64,000 nt of DNA from Jannaschia rubra (GCF_001403735.1 NZ_CXPG01000017.1:1-64000); one strand, 5' to 3'; shown: positions 1 to 9,263, counted from the first letter of the stretch. Notes: generated from the sequence alone by a model not told the origin. Numbers and translations are program-made.

Positions 1-41
1 CTCCTCCACCCCATAAAGGCATCGAGGCAGCCGCGACAAAG

Positions 42-490
42 ATGCTGTGCGCCACATGGCAGCGCTGCCGGGTCCGTTTCCAGCGAAACGTTCCGGCCCA
101 CGCGGGCAAGAGCGGCAGGCGGGTTGCCCGGCCTTCATCGCCACCGCCTTCGCTCAGGACACCGCCAAAGCCGCGAGCACCCGTTGGCGTGCCGTCGCCG
201 ATCGGCTTCGTCCCGAGGTGCCGAAGCTGGCGGACGTCATGGATGACGCCGGGCACGACGTCCCGACCTGCATGACCTTTCCGAGGGAGCATCGTGCCGG
301 GCCGCGCTCCGCGACTCCGATCGAGCGTCCGAACGGCGAGATCCGGGCGGCGCACCAGAGGCGTCGGCGTCTTCCCGATGACGATGCCATCCTCCGCCTG
401 TCCGTCGCAGCACGCCGATCAGGCACACCCGCGCCGGACGTCATGGCGATCCTCGAGGCCAGATACATCGGTCAGTGGGATACGATACTT
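42..490 (+). pseudogene. IS256-family transposase remnant (frameshifted)
   Basis: This is the decayed C-terminal part of an IS256-type (mutator) DDE transposase. Fragments characteristic of the family occur in order but in different frames: 'NVPAHAGKSGRRVA' (frame of base 42), then 'FIATAFAQDTAKAAS' and 'WRAVADRLRPEVPKL' (frame of base 47), 'MTFPREHRA' and 'NPIERLNGEIKRRT'-like 'PIERPNGEI', then 'RRTRGVGVFP' in another frame, then 'DDAILRL', and finally 'ARYIGQWDTI', which resembles the usual 'ARYMTLETI' end. At least three frameshifts and missing N-terminal catalytic sequence mean it cannot be active. The assignment is from memory of the family consensus. The left part lies outside the window or is lost. 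Confidence 0.72.
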
Positions 491-879
491 TTGCACACCA
501 TTATGAGCATGAAGAGATCAACGCCGAGCCGGAGTCGTCGGCAGGGTTGCGACACGTTGGATCTGCTTCGGCAATATCCTGATTCCGGCAGCGGAGAGTG
601 ATCGATTTCGCGGCTTGAAGGTTGTGATCGACGCCGGCCCGACCTCGTCGGCCGGGTTCGTGAACTTTTCGCCAGGGAAGATCGCGAAGCTGAAGATCTG
701 CTTTGTGATATCGTGCGCATGCATGGCCGTCGCCGGGGCACCACGGTCGACGATTTTCGCGACCCTGTTGCCCGAAGCCTGTCCGGGATTCACATTGCGA
801 GTCCGGTGTCATGGCCGGGTCGCATGTCCGAGCCTGCGCCGACCCGCTGCCGCACCCTGAACCGGTCCGCCTGTCCGGT
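491..879. other. Unidentified sequence between two IS remnants
   Basis: I see no convincing gene here. Short open frames exist on both strands (for example 518-793 on the minus strand and 615-860 on the plus strand) but none has a ribosome binding site or resembles a family I know. The stretch is bounded by the IS256-type remnant and the IS5-type remnant, so it is probably more mobile-element debris. Confidence 0.4.
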
Positions 880-1425
880 CCGCCTGTGACGTCGCGTTGG
901 GTGAACGCGGATCGCTGACTGTCCGGTTCGATCCGTCGACGTCTTGGCACACGGCGCCGTGGGGCAAGCGCGGCGGCCGGTCTGCAGCGACGCGGCCATT
1001 CAGGACCGCCTGACGATCGAGATGCTGTTCGGTCTGCCGCTCCGGCAGACGACGGGGTTCGCCGCAAGCCTGCTGAAGCCGGGGGCCTGGACTGGCCGGT
1101 GCCTGACTTCTCGACGCCCTGCCGACGCCGGAGGTCCGGGCCGTCCATTGCCGGCAGCGGCGTGGGCGACGCGCCCGTGCTGCCTGACCTGCTCGGCCAA
1201 GTTCCGGCCCGAAGCCTGCCGCCGTTCGGCATCGGTCTCGGACCCATGGCGGCTCGATGCCTCACCTTCGATCGCCAGACCGCCGAACTCCAGGTCCGCT
1301 TCGCCCTCCCGAACCGCTTCACCGCCCTCGGCATCCCCGTCACAAGACCCGCCGCCCGAGCCGATCGGGGAAAGCGGAAGCTCAGCCTTCATCGCGTTCC
1401 GTGCAGCAGAGCCGATCTTGCGCGA
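880..1425 (+). pseudogene. IS5-family transposase remnant (internally deleted)
   Basis: Pieces of an IS5-type DDE transposase can be read across frames. 'ERGSLTVRFDPSTSWHTAP' lies near 890-955, 'SDAAIQDRLTIEMLFGLPLRQTTGF' near 988-1065 (shown here in part), 'LDWPVPDFST' near 1090, 'VGDAPVLPDLLGQV' near 1165, and 'FDRQTAELQVRFALPNRFTALGIPVT' near 1267-1343 (the usual C-terminus of the family). The middle of the gene, including most of the catalytic core, is missing and frames change. A downstream segment ending around 1398-1425 resembles the terminal inverted repeat side of such elements. It is non-functional. Family recognition is from memory. Confidence 0.7.
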
Positions 1426-1901
1426 AGCGCGCGCAGGTCGACCGGCAGAACTTCATTGAGCAGCCAATTTGCCAGAAGCGCATTAGTTCGCGGTCCAAGA
1501 TCGAGCGACGCATGGCGCGCGTGCTATCGGCCGTGGGCGCTTTCTGTAACTCGCGCTCGCCGAACTGTCCGAAGCTCTTCGCTTTTCGGATGTGGCGCTT
1601 GCGACGCTGCTTCTCCTGAGGAGGCGAGACGTCATCGACAATTATTCGTCGGGCATCGAGGCGTTTTCCCAGGAGCGTGCCAGAAAGAGATGCGTCGAAA
1701 AAACACCGTCAATGAGGCTACGCCTATGATCGTGCGCGCGAAAAGTGGGTCAAGCAAGGTTTGGCCATACCGTCAGGCATACCATCAGATTTCATTGCTA
1801 TGCAGCGATAGACCCGAACATAGTCGGTATTCTATATCATGTTGGTCAGCATGTTACGCGTTATTTGACGACAGATGCCGATAGCCTCCATACGCTCTGA
1901 A
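1426..1901. other. Low-information stretch downstream of guaA
   Basis: No gene is supported here. The sequence is noticeably less GC-rich than the rest of the window, especially from about 1620 to 1870. Short open frames, such as one from about 1557 to 1730 and one ending at 1900, lack ribosome binding sites and recognisable similarity. No clear terminator follows guaA. It may be further decayed mobile DNA. Confidence 0.35.
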
Positions 1902-3473
1902 TTATTCCCATTCGATCGTGCCCGGCGGTTTCGACGTGATGTCGTAGGTCACGCGATTGATGCCGCGCACTTCGTTGATGATACGGGTGGCGGTCTCGCC
2001 CAGGAAGTCGTGGGTGAAGGGGTAGTAATCGGCCGTCATGCCGTCGACCGAGGTGACGGCCCGCAGGGCACAGGCGAAGTCGTAGGTGCGGCCGTCGCCC
2101 ATGACGCCCACGGTGCGGACGGGCAGGATGGCGACGAAGGCCTGCCAGATGTCGTCGTAGAGGCCGTGCCGCCGGATCTGGTCGATGAAGACCGCGTCCG
2201 CCTGCCGCAAGATGTCGAGCTTCTCGCGCGTGATTTCCCCCGGACAGCGGATGGCGAGGCCGGGACCGGGGAAAGGGTGGCGGCCGATGAAGGACGGCGG
2301 CAAGCCCAGTTCGCGGCCCAGTTCGCGCACCTCGTCCTTGAACAGTTCGCGCAACGGTTCGACCAGTTTCAGGCCCATCTTTTCGGGCAGGCCGCCGACG
2401 TTGTGATGCGACTTGATCGTGACCGAGGGGCCGCCGGAGAAGCTGACCGACTCGATCACGTCGGGGTAAAGCGTGCCCTGCGCCAGGAACTTCGCGCCAC
2501 CCACCTCGGCCGCGTGCTTCTGGAAGACGTCGATGAACAGGCGGCCGATGATCTTGCGCTTGGTCTCGGGGTCCGAAACGCCGTCGAGTTCGCCCAGGAA
2601 CAGCTCGCGTTCATCGGCGTGGATCAGCGGCATGTTGTAGTGGTCGCGGAACATCCGCACGACTTCCTCCGCCTCGCCCTGGCGCAGCAGGCCGTGGTCG
2701 ACGAAGACGCAGGTAAGCTGGTCGCCGATGGCTTCGTGGATGAGGACGGCCGCGACGGAGGAGTCGACGCCGCCCGACAACCCGCAGATCACCTTGGCAT
2801 CGCCCACCTGTTCGCGGATCGCGGCGATGGCCTGGTCGCGGTAGCCGGCCATCGTCCAGTCGCCGGTGAAGCCCGCGATGCGGACGAAGTTCTCGAACAG
2901 GCGCGGGCCCTTGGGGGTGTGATGCACCTCGGGGTGGAACTGCATGCCGTAGAACCGGCGCGACGGGTCGGCCACCACGGCGAAGGGCGCACCGGGCGAG
3001 GTGGCATAGACGTCGAAGCCGGGCGCGATGCGGCTGACGTGATCGCCATGCGACATCCAGACCTGTTCGCGGCCGGTGGCCTCCAGCCCGTCGAACCAGC
3101 CTTCCAGCAGCTCCAGCCGGGCTTCGGGGAGGATGAAGGCGCGGCCGAACTCCGACGTGCCGTGCCCGCGCTCGACCTGACCGCCCAACATCTGCATCAT
3201 CACCTGCTGGCCGTAGCAGATGCCCAGCACCGGCACGCCCAGATCGAAGACCTCGGGCGGGGGGCGGGGGCTGTCGGCGTCGGGAACCGAGGCGGGACCG
3301 CCCGACAGGATGACGGCCATCGGCGCGAAACCCCGCAGGAAGGCGGCGTCGACCGACTGGAACGGGTGGATTTCGCAGTAGACGTTCAACTCCCGCAGGC
3401 GGCGCGCGATGAGCTGCGTGACCTGCGAGCCGAAGTCGACGATGAGAAGGCGCTGGTGTTCTGGCATGTCCAT
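1902..3473 (-). CDS. guaA: GMP synthase (glutamine-hydrolysing)
   Basis: GuaA converts XMP to GMP with ATP and glutamine, the last step of guanine nucleotide synthesis, in the cytosol. The 523-residue product has the full family length. It has an N-terminal class I glutamine amidotransferase domain with nucleophile 'GICYGQQ' (Cys about residue 86) and 'FHPEVHH', then an ATP-pyrophosphatase domain with P-loop '[10 protein letters not shown]', and the C-terminal dimerisation domain ending 'PPGTIEWE'. Two starts are possible, ATG at 3473 (MDMPEHQ) or at 3467 (MPEHQ), and neither has a strong Shine-Dalgarno. The long frame upstream is antisense noise. The gene is divergent from the MttB-like gene, with about 136 bp between them. 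Confidence 0.97.
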   Translation of the reverse strand: MDMPEHQRLLIVDFGSQVTQLIARRLRELNVYCEIHPFQSVDAAFLRGFAPMAVILSGGPASVPDADSPRPPPEVFDLGVPVLGICYGQQVMMQMLGGQVERGHGTSEFGRAFILPEARLELLEGWFDGLEATGREQVWMSHGDHVSRIAPGFDVYATSPGAPFAVVADPSRRFYGMQFHPEVHHTPKGPRLFENFVRIAGFTGDWTMAGYRDQAIAAIREQVGDAKVICGLSGGVDSSVAAVLIHEAIGDQLTCVFVDHGLLRQGEAEEVVRMFRDHYNMPLIHADERELFLGELDGVSDPETKRKIIGRLFIDVFQKHAAEVGGAKFLAQGTLYPDVIESVSFSGGPSVTIKSHHNVGGLPEKMGLKLVEPLRELFKDEVRELGRELGLPPSFIGRHPFPGPGLAIRCPGEITREKLDILRQADAVFIDQIRRHGLYDDIWQAFVAILPVRTVGVMGDGRTYDFACALRAVTSVDGMTADYYPFTHDFLGETATRIINEVRGINRVTYDITSKPPGTIEWE

Positions 3474-3609
3474 GGCACCGGGGATTACGCGCGGGCCAAC
3501 CCACTGGCAAGCCATGTCGCCTTTCGCCCGCCCGCGCCGGAAACGGCGCTTTGGCGCGCAGGCTTTACGGGTAACTGGGGGCGAAGGTCGAAGCAGCGAG
3601 GGGTCGGGC

Positions 3610-5139
3610 ATGGCGGAAGGCGGACGGGGACGGCGGGGCGGCGGCGGTGCCGCGCGGCGGGCGGAGCGGACGTCGGGCAAGATCGAGCAGGCCCGCTTCA
3701 TCACGCGCAACATTCCCGATTTCGAGATCCTGAACGCGGAGGCGCTGGAGATCATCGAGGCCAACGCCGAGACAGTGCTGGAGGAGATCGGCGTCGCCTT
3801 TCCCGAAAACGAACCCGCGCTGGCGCTCTGGCGCGAGGCGGGCGCGGGGGTGGAGGGCGACCGCGTCCGCATTCCCCGCGGCTTGGCGCGCAAGCTTTGT
3901 GCGACGGCGCCGTCGACCTTCACGCAGATCGCGCGCAACCCCGACCGCAACGTCGAGATCGGCGGCCGCAACCTGGTGCTGGCCCCCGTCTACGGCCCGC
4001 CTTTCGTGCGCGACGCGGGCGGGCGGCGCTATGCCACGCTGGAGGATTTCCACAAGTTCGTGAAGTTGGGCCACATGTCCAAGTGGCTGCACCATTCGGG
4101 CGGCACCGTCTGCGAGCCGACGGACATTCCGGTGAACAAGCGGCACTACGACATGCTGCTGGCGCATATGACGCTCACCGACAAGCCGTTCATGGGCTCG
4201 GTCACGGAACCCAGCCGCGCCCGCGATTCGGTCGAGATGTGCGACATCCTATTCGGCGGGCTCGACGACCGGACGGCGATGGTCAGCCTCATCAACATCA
4301 ACTCGCCGCTGACCTTCGATTCGATCATGATGGGCGCGCTGGAAGAATATGTCCGTGCCAACCAGGCCGTCATCATCAGCCCCTTCATCGTCGGCGGCGC
4401 CATGGCGCCCGTGTCCGTCGCGGGCACGTTGGCGCAGGTCCTGGCCGAGGTGATGGCCGGCGTCGCCTACAGCCAGCTTGTGCGCGCGGGCGCGCCGGTG
4501 ATCTTCGGCGCCTTCGTCACCTCGATCGACATGAACAGCGGGGCGCCGACCTTCGGGACGCCGGAGGCTGCGCAGATCACCTATGGCGCGGGGCAACTGG
4601 CCCGGCGGCTGGGCCTGCCCTACCGGAGCGCGGGGTCGTTCTGCGGATCGAAGCTGCCCGACGCGCAGGCGGCCTATGAGACGGCGAACAGCCTGAACAC
4701 CGGGCTTCTGTCGGGGGTGAACTTCATGCTCCACGCCTGCGGTTGGCTGGAAGGCGGGCTGGTCGCGGATTTCGACAAGTTCGTCATGGACGCCGATCAG
4801 CTTGGCATCCTGCACAAGCTGGCCGAAGGCATCCCGATGGACGAGAACGGGCAGGCGATGGATGCCATCCGCGAGGTGGGCCCGGGCGGGCACTATCTGG
4901 GCTGCGCGCACACGCAGGCCAATTTCAAGTCGGCGTTCTGGAAGTCGAACGTGCTGGATTACAAGCCGTTCGAGACCTGGGCCGACGAGGGGTCGCGCGA
5001 CACGCGCGCGCTGGCGTCCGCACGGGCCGACGCGCTGCTCGCCGCATACGAGCAGCCAACGATGGATCCCGCCGTGCGCGAGGCGCTGGCCGACTATGTC
5101 GCGCGGAAGAAGGAATCGATGCCGGACGCGTTCATGTAG
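3610..5139 (+). CDS. Trimethylamine methyltransferase (MttB) family protein, non-pyrrolysine
   Basis: This 509-residue protein belongs to the MttB superfamily of corrinoid-dependent methyltransferases, which move a methyl group from a methylamine or betaine to a corrinoid protein. Visible family features are the N-terminal Arg/Gly-rich tail, '[22 protein letters not shown]', '[19 protein letters not shown]' and a TIM-barrel core with 'INSPLTFD' and '[13 protein letters not shown]'. The frame has no internal amber codon, so it lacks the pyrrolysine of archaeal MttB and resembles the bacterial MtgB-like branch. No corrinoid protein or reductive activator lies nearby. The substrate is unknown; glycine betaine, DMSP-related compounds or other methylated amines are guesses. 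The start ATG gives the family-typical N-terminus. Confidence 0.85.
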   Translation: MAEGGRGRRGGGGAARRAERTSGKIEQARFITRNIPDFEILNAEALEIIEANAETVLEEIGVAFPENEPALALWREAGAGVEGDRVRIPRGLARKLCATAPSTFTQIARNPDRNVEIGGRNLVLAPVYGPPFVRDAGGRRYATLEDFHKFVKLGHMSKWLHHSGGTVCEPTDIPVNKRHYDMLLAHMTLTDKPFMGSVTEPSRARDSVEMCDILFGGLDDRTAMVSLININSPLTFDSIMMGALEEYVRANQAVIISPFIVGGAMAPVSVAGTLAQVLAEVMAGVAYSQLVRAGAPVIFGAFVTSIDMNSGAPTFGTPEAAQITYGAGQLARRLGLPYRSAGSFCGSKLPDAQAAYETANSLNTGLLSGVNFMLHACGWLEGGLVADFDKFVMDADQLGILHKLAEGIPMDENGQAMDAIREVGPGGHYLGCAHTQANFKSAFWKSNVLDYKPFETWADEGSRDTRALASARADALLAAYEQPTMDPAVREALADYVARKKESMPDAFM

Positions 5140-5374
5140 CGGCGCTTTCGGCCACCCGGTCCTGAAGGTCGCGCAGCACAGCCACCCGGATGGCTGAGGC
5201 GAGGCCCGCGCTGACGCCCCGGTCACGGTCGATCCGGGCGGCGAGGGCATTGACCGACAGGCCCTGCGTCCGGGCCATCTCGACGAAGGCGACCCAGAAG
5301 GCCTCCTCCAGCGAAACCGACGTGCGGTGGCCGTGCAGCGTGAGGGAGCGTTTTCGCGGCCGGGCGTCGGTCAT
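5132..5374 (-). CDS. Ribbon-helix-helix domain protein
   Basis: This is a short 80-residue protein of the ribbon-helix-helix type (Pfam RHH_4-like), with 'KRSLTLHGHRTSVSLEEAFW' forming the strand and first helix and 'GLSVNALAARID' the second. Members are small DNA-binding proteins or structural relatives in alphaproteobacteria and their targets are unknown. Its ATG (5372-5374) overlaps the stop of the DUF4169 gene, so it is the last gene of the sspB-fumC-DUF4169-RHH operon. It overlaps the convergent MttB-like gene by 8 bp at its 3' end. Confidence 0.85.
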   Translation of the reverse strand: MTDARPRKRSLTLHGHRTSVSLEEAFWVAFVEMARTQGLSVNALAARIDRDRGVSAGLASAIRVAVLRDLQDRVAESAAT

Positions 5375-5544
5375 TCGATACGGTGCCCGTCCAGATCGCG
5401 GCTCTTGCGCTCGGCCTCCTGCCGCTCGCGCTCTTTCTCCTCGCGCGTGCGGCCGAAGCGGGCGGCGTTGCTGTCGGCCTCCGCCCGCTTCGCCGCCTTC
5501 GCGCGGTCCTTGCGGACGCGGGAGAGGGAGGCGACCTTGCTCAC
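5371..5544 (-). CDS. DUF4169 family protein
   Basis: This 57-residue, highly charged protein reads '[20 protein letters not shown]' at its start and ends '[11 protein letters not shown]'. It matches the DUF4169 family found almost only in Rhodobacterales next to fumC. It is probably one long Arg/Lys/Glu-rich helix, and no function is known. It starts with GTG (complement 5542-5544), which shares bases with the fumC stop (GTGA). Its stop overlaps the start of the RHH gene, so translation of the three genes is probably coupled. Confidence 0.85.
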   Translation of the reverse strand: MSKVASLSRVRKDRAKAAKRAEADSNAARFGRTREEKERERQEAERKSRDLDGHRIE

Positions 5545-6932
5545 TTCGGGCCGATCATCAGCTTGGGGTCGACCACGCGGTCGAAGGTCTCACCGTCGAC
5601 CAGACCCATGGCCAGCGCCTCCTCCCGCAGGGTGGTGCCGTTCTTGTGGGCGGTCTTGGCAACCTTGGTGGCGTTATCATAGCCGATGGTAGGTGCCAGC
5701 GCCGTCACCAGCATCAGCGATTCCTTCATCAGCCGGTCGATGCGTTCGACGTTGGCACGGGTGCCTGCGACCATGTTGTCGGTGAAGCTGCCGGCCGCGT
5801 CGCCCAGAAGCTGCATCGACTGCAACACGTTGTAGGACATCATCGGATTGTAGACGTTCAGTTCGAAATGACCCTGGCTGCCGGCGAAGCCCACAGCGGC
5901 GTCGTTGCCCATGACCTGCGCGCAGACCATGGTCAGCGCCTCGGCCTGCGTCGGGTTGACCTTGCCCGGCATGATGGACGACCCCGGCTCGTTCTCCGGC
6001 AGGATCAATTCGCCCAGACCGGAGCGCGGGCCGGAACCGAGGAAGCGCATGTCGTTGGCGATCTTGAACAGGCTCGCGGCGACGGTCTTCAGCGCGCCCG
6101 AGAACATGACCATGGCGTCATGGGCGGCCAGCGCCTCGAACTTGTTGGGGGCGGTGACGAAGGGCAGGCCGGTGATCTCGGCGATTTCCGCCGCGACCTT
6201 TTCCGCGAACCCCTTGCGGGTGTTCAGCCCGGTGCCGACCGCAGTGCCGCCCTGGGCCAGCTCGTAGATGTCGGGCAGGCACGTCTCGACCCGTTCGATC
6301 CCCTTGGCGACCTGGTGGGCATAGCCGCCGAACTCCTGCCCCAGGGTCAGGGGGGTGGCGTCCTGCGTGTGGGTGCGACCGATCTTGATGATGTCCGCGA
6401 ACTCCTCCGACTTCGCCAGCAGCGCCTCGTGCAGCTTGCGCAGGCCGGGCAGCAGGGTGTCGCGGGCGGACATGCCGATGGCGACATGCATGGCTGTGGG
6501 GAAGGTGTCGTTGGACGATTGGCCCATGTTGCAATGGTCGTTGGGGTGGACCGGATGCTTCGATCCGATCTCGCCCGACAGGATCTCGATCGCGCGGTTC
6601 GAGATGACTTCGTTGGCGTTCATGTTCGACTGGGTGCCGGACCCCGTCTGCCAGACGACGAGGGGGAAGTTGTCGTCGAACTTGCCCTCGATGACCTCCT
6701 GCGCGGCGGCGTCGATGGCACCGGCGCGCTTGGCGTCCAGGTCGCCGAACCCGAAGTTCACCTTCGCGGCGGCTTTCTTGATCACGCCCAGGGCACGAAC
6801 GATGGCGACGGGCTGGCGCTCCCAGCCGATGGGGAAGTTCTGGATCGATCGCTGCGTCTGCGCGCCCCAGTACTTGTCGGAAGGAACTTCGAGCGGTCCG
6901 AAGCTGTCGGTCTCGGTACGGGTGGCGGTCAT
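5541..6932 (-). CDS. fumC: Class II fumarate hydratase
   Basis: FumC interconverts fumarate and L-malate in the TCA cycle and is iron-independent and homotetrameric. The 463-residue product is of normal length. It shows '[13 protein letters not shown]', '[19 protein letters not shown]' and the superfamily signature '[11 protein letters not shown]' that carries the catalytic loop. The start at 6932 ([12 protein letters not shown]) is supported by a GGAG about 7 bases upstream; further upstream in-frame codons are not conserved. It follows sspB by 78 bp on the same strand and is coupled to DUF4169 downstream. Confidence 0.97.
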   Translation of the reverse strand: MTATRTETDSFGPLEVPSDKYWGAQTQRSIQNFPIGWERQPVAIVRALGVIKKAAAKVNFGFGDLDAKRAGAIDAAAQEVIEGKFDDNFPLVVWQTGSGTQSNMNANEVISNRAIEILSGEIGSKHPVHPNDHCNMGQSSNDTFPTAMHVAIGMSARDTLLPGLRKLHEALLAKSEEFADIIKIGRTHTQDATPLTLGQEFGGYAHQVAKGIERVETCLPDIYELAQGGTAVGTGLNTRKGFAEKVAAEIAEITGLPFVTAPNKFEALAAHDAMVMFSGALKTVAASLFKIANDMRFLGSGPRSGLGELILPENEPGSSIMPGKVNPTQAEALTMVCAQVMGNDAAVGFAGSQGHFELNVYNPMMSYNVLQSMQLLGDAAGSFTDNMVAGTRANVERIDRLMKESLMLVTALAPTIGYDNATKVAKTAHKNGTTLREEALAMGLVDGETFDRVVDPKLMIGPK

Positions 6933-7010
6933 GGCGCGCTCCGGTGGCATGGCGGTTTCAGTCGCGCATGGGTCTAGCGAAGCCACCCGGCGGCGTCCAT
7001 CGGGCACGGC

Positions 7011-7487
7011 CTACTTGCGGAAACGGTCCAGGCTGACGACCTCCGCGTCCTGGCGCGGGGTCTCCTCGATCTCGGCGAAGGGGGCCTCCTCGTCGTCATG
7101 CATCCCGCCGGGATCATCGGGTCCGTCGTCGTCACGCTGCTCGAAGCGGAAGCCAAACTCGACCGAGGGGTCGACGAAAGTCTTCATCGCCTCCCATGGG
7201 ACGACGAGCGGCTCGGGGCTGTCGCCGAAGTTGAGCGTGACCGAGAACCCGTCGTCACGCACGTCGAGGTTGTCGTACCAGTGCTGGAGCACGATGGTCA
7301 TGTCCTCGGGGTAGCGGTCGTGCAGCCATTGGGCGATCTGAACGCCCGGATGGTTCGTGTCGAACGAGATGAAGAAGTGGTGGTCCCCCGGCAGACCGTC
7401 GGCCGCCACCTGGTCCAGCACCCGCCGGATCAACCCGCGCATCGCGTCGTGCATCATCGTGCCGTAGTCGATGGTCGTGCGGGCCAT
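7011..7487 (-). CDS. sspB: SspB-type ClpXP adaptor (stringent starvation protein B family)
   Basis: This 158-residue protein belongs to the alphaproteobacterial SspB family, which tethers ssrA-tagged peptides to ClpXP for degradation. The N-terminal substrate-binding fold is visible ('YGTMMHDAMRGLIRRVL', 'HHFFISFDTNHPGV', 'MTIVLQHWYDNL', 'FSVTLNFG', 'LVVPWEAMKTFVDPSVEFGF'). An acidic flexible linker (about residues 115-140) follows, ending in a short C-terminal ClpX-docking tail 'VVSLDRFRK'. The gene for its cargo tag, ssrA, lies immediately upstream on the same strand. A possible sigma-70 type promoter (TTGTGA, 16 bp, TTTATC; complement 7536-7563) lies between them. Confidence 0.93.
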   Translation of the reverse strand: MARTTIDYGTMMHDAMRGLIRRVLDQVAADGLPGDHHFFISFDTNHPGVQIAQWLHDRYPEDMTIVLQHWYDNLDVRDDGFSVTLNFGDSPEPLVVPWEAMKTFVDPSVEFGFRFEQRDDDGPDDPGGMHDDEEAPFAEIEETPRQDAEVVSLDRFRK

Positions 7488-7535
7488 TCGCGATCCTCAG
7501 CATTTCCGGGCGGACTGCACCGGCCCTCGATCCGA

Positions 7536-7563
7536 GATAAACAGAGCATCCGGGGGCTCACAA
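7536..7563 (-). promoter_or_regulatory. Candidate sspB promoter
   Basis: On the minus strand a TTGTGA hexamer (7558-7563) and a TTTATC hexamer (7536-7541) are separated by 16 bp, about 50 bp upstream of the sspB start codon. The match to the housekeeping consensus is moderate, and readthrough from ssrA is the alternative. Confidence 0.35.
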
Positions 7564-7656
7564 CCCCGTTCTGGATCGCGGGAGGCGCGGGATCGTCACG
7601 TGCGCCCCGGTCCATGCACGCGGAACGGATCAGCGACGTATCGAAATGGCTGGAAA

Positions 7657-7971
7657 AGTGCAGGCTTCTGTTGCCAGGTGCCTGCGAACCCCGCCTTACA
7701 CTGCTAGGCGCAAGGACTTAAGTTTCGATAGGTCCGGTCGCTTACGCGGCCATCGCCATCGGAGCACGGTTGGTATTGGCAACTGTACATTTTGAACCGA
7801 TAACGGTGGTATCTCACCGAGCGAAAGCATTACCCCTTTAGACGTCCGTCGATCCTGTTTCGACCCCATGATCCCCCAATACCGGGATGTTGGTGGAGTC
7901 GCCGGGTACCGCCCCCGGGTCCGAACCGCTTATTACGGGCGCGTTTATCGCCATAGTCCCCCGAGGGAGAC
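7657..7971 (-). ncRNA. ssrA: tmRNA, circularly permuted two-piece type
   Basis: The gene is read on the minus strand in permuted order. The acceptor piece comes first (about 7971-7891). It has a short hairpin, a T-arm-like stem CCGGG/CCCGG, and the 3' end CGACTCCACCA with an encoded CCA at 7891-7893. A spacer of about 23 nt (7868-7890) follows. The coding piece starts at 7867 with GGGGTCG, which pairs over 7 bp (one G-U) with CGACTCC, followed by AACAGGATCGACGG. The tag frame (7780-7742) reads ANTNRAPMAMAA and ends in TAA, matching the usual alphaproteobacterial pattern ending in hydrophobic AMAA. The coding piece ends in a GCAGGC/GCCTGC hairpin at about 7660. Exact mature ends are inferred. 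Confidence 0.94.
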
Positions 7972-7977
7972 ACCCCG

Positions 7978-8006
7978 AAGATAGGCGCGGTGCCCGCGCG
8001 GTTCAA
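7978..8006 (-). promoter_or_regulatory. ssrA promoter
   Basis: The minus strand carries TTGAAC (8001-8006) and TATCTT (7978-7983) separated by exactly 17 bp, a good sigma-70 promoter. It would start transcription near 7971, at the hairpin that opens the tmRNA acceptor piece. Confidence 0.7.
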
Positions 8007-8060
8007 GTGGTGTCGGAGGCAGGATACCGTATTTTCACGACCCCGCCTGCCGACAAGCGA

Positions 8061-8090
8061 AAGGCCCCGCCGGGGGTCCGACGGGGCCTT
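8061..8090 (-). terminator. Terminator of the binding-protein gene
   Basis: A perfect 9-bp stem, AAGGCCCCG and CGGGGCCTT with a 12-nt loop, lies 25 bp beyond the stop of the minus-strand solute-binding-protein gene and upstream of the ssrA promoter. The following T-run is short, so termination strength is uncertain. Confidence 0.65.
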
Positions 8091-8114
8091 CGTATCGACA
8101 TCGGAAGCGTCGGA

Positions 8115-9146
8115 TCAGAAACCCGCCTTGATCCGCTCGAACGCCTCGGCCTGCTTCTGGCGCAGGGGGCCGGGCATCGGCAGTTGCGCCAGTACAGGCG
8201 CCGAGATCTGACCCAGGCCGGAGGCGACCAGTGCCTCCTCGCCCTGGCCCTGCATCGCCACGGCGTTCGACTGGCCATAGCCCGCGTCGAGCAGAGGCTG
8301 GGTGGCGGATTCGTGCAGCATGGCATTGACGTAGTCGTAGACGAGGTCTTCCTCGCCCGCGCCGTCCTTCATGTTGACATAGCCGCAGAGCCAAAGCGAC
8401 GATCCTTCCTCCGCCTCGCGCTGGAAGCCGATCGGGAACCCTTCGTCCGCCATCGTGGGCAGCGTCTCGTTCCAGGCCCAGGCGGCCAGAACCTCGCCCG
8501 ACGCCAGAAGCTGCGACAACTCCGCCGGATCGGTCCAGTAGGTCCGCAGGTTGGGATGCGCCTGCCGCAGCCAGTCGGACGCGGCCTCGAACTCTTCGTC
8601 GGTGGCATCGGTCCAGTCGGTCGTGCCGGTCGCCAGATAGGCCAGCGCATAGGCGTCGTCGACGTTGTCGGGCAGGGTCACGCGGCCCTGATACGCGGGG
8701 TCGAGGAAGATATCGAGCGACGCGACATCCTCGGCCGGCACCTCCTCGGTGTTGTAGGCGATGCCGGTGGAGCCGTAGTCGATGGGCAGGAAATAGACCT
8801 CCTCCTCGCCCGCCATCTGCTCGCCGGTGAGATCCTTGTTGAGGTTCTTCCAGTTGGTGATGCGCGACAGATCCCACGGCTCCAGCAGACCGGATTCGGT
8901 GAACTTGGTGACCGACCCGCCGCAGATGTGCGTCACATCCGCCTTGAAGCCGGAGGACAGCTTCTGGAACGCCTCCTCCTCGTCGCCGAAGAAGGCGAAG
9001 TCGGGCGAGTCGCCGTGCTGCTCGACGTATTGCTGGTGGAAGGCGGGAACCTCGAACCCGGCATAGTCGAACACGGTCATCTCGGCCGTGGCCGGAAGGG
9101 CGGCAAGCGTGGCGGCGCCGGTCAGAAGGGCGGCTTTTAAGGTCAT
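8115..9146 (-). CDS. Polyamine-type ABC transporter substrate-binding protein (orphan)
   Basis: This 343-residue periplasmic binding protein is of the PotD/PotF type. It has an N-terminal signal peptide ('MTLKAALLTGAATLAALPATA', cut before Glu) and then the Venus-flytrap fold with 'VTHICGGSVTKFTESGLLEPWD', 'IDYGSTGIAYNTEEV', 'ELSQLLASGEVLAAWAWNET' and 'YVNAMLHESATQPLLDAGYG'. Such proteins bind spermidine, putrescine or related cations and deliver them to an inner-membrane ABC permease. No permease or ATPase gene is adjacent, so it must pair with a transporter elsewhere. The true ligand cannot be told from sequence alone. Confidence 0.88.
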   Translation of the reverse strand: MTLKAALLTGAATLAALPATAEMTVFDYAGFEVPAFHQQYVEQHGDSPDFAFFGDEEEAFQKLSSGFKADVTHICGGSVTKFTESGLLEPWDLSRITNWKNLNKDLTGEQMAGEEEVYFLPIDYGSTGIAYNTEEVPAEDVASLDIFLDPAYQGRVTLPDNVDDAYALAYLATGTTDWTDATDEEFEAASDWLRQAHPNLRTYWTDPAELSQLLASGEVLAAWAWNETLPTMADEGFPIGFQREAEEGSSLWLCGYVNMKDGAGEEDLVYDYVNAMLHESATQPLLDAGYGQSNAVAMQGQGEEALVASGLGQISAPVLAQLPMPGPLRQKQAEAFERIKAGF

Positions 9147-9263
9147 CGAAATCTCCCGCTGGTTGGTCGTTTTGACGCGAAGCTAGGGGCGTTCGCCCGT
9201 CGCGTCCAGCACCGGATTGAGGCATGTCGCCGTTTGACATTCCACGGGCAGGGCGCCACCCAT

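Noticed and set aside
3474-3971. N-terminal extension of guaA
   Set aside because: The extra residues have no similarity to GMP synthase and overlap the divergent MttB-like gene; the enzyme has full length from 3473 or 3467.
1875-4679. Very long plus-strand open frame of about 934 codons across guaA
   Set aside because: It is antisense to guaA and out of frame with the MttB-like gene; GC-rich codon bias opens complementary frames. It shows no family motifs.
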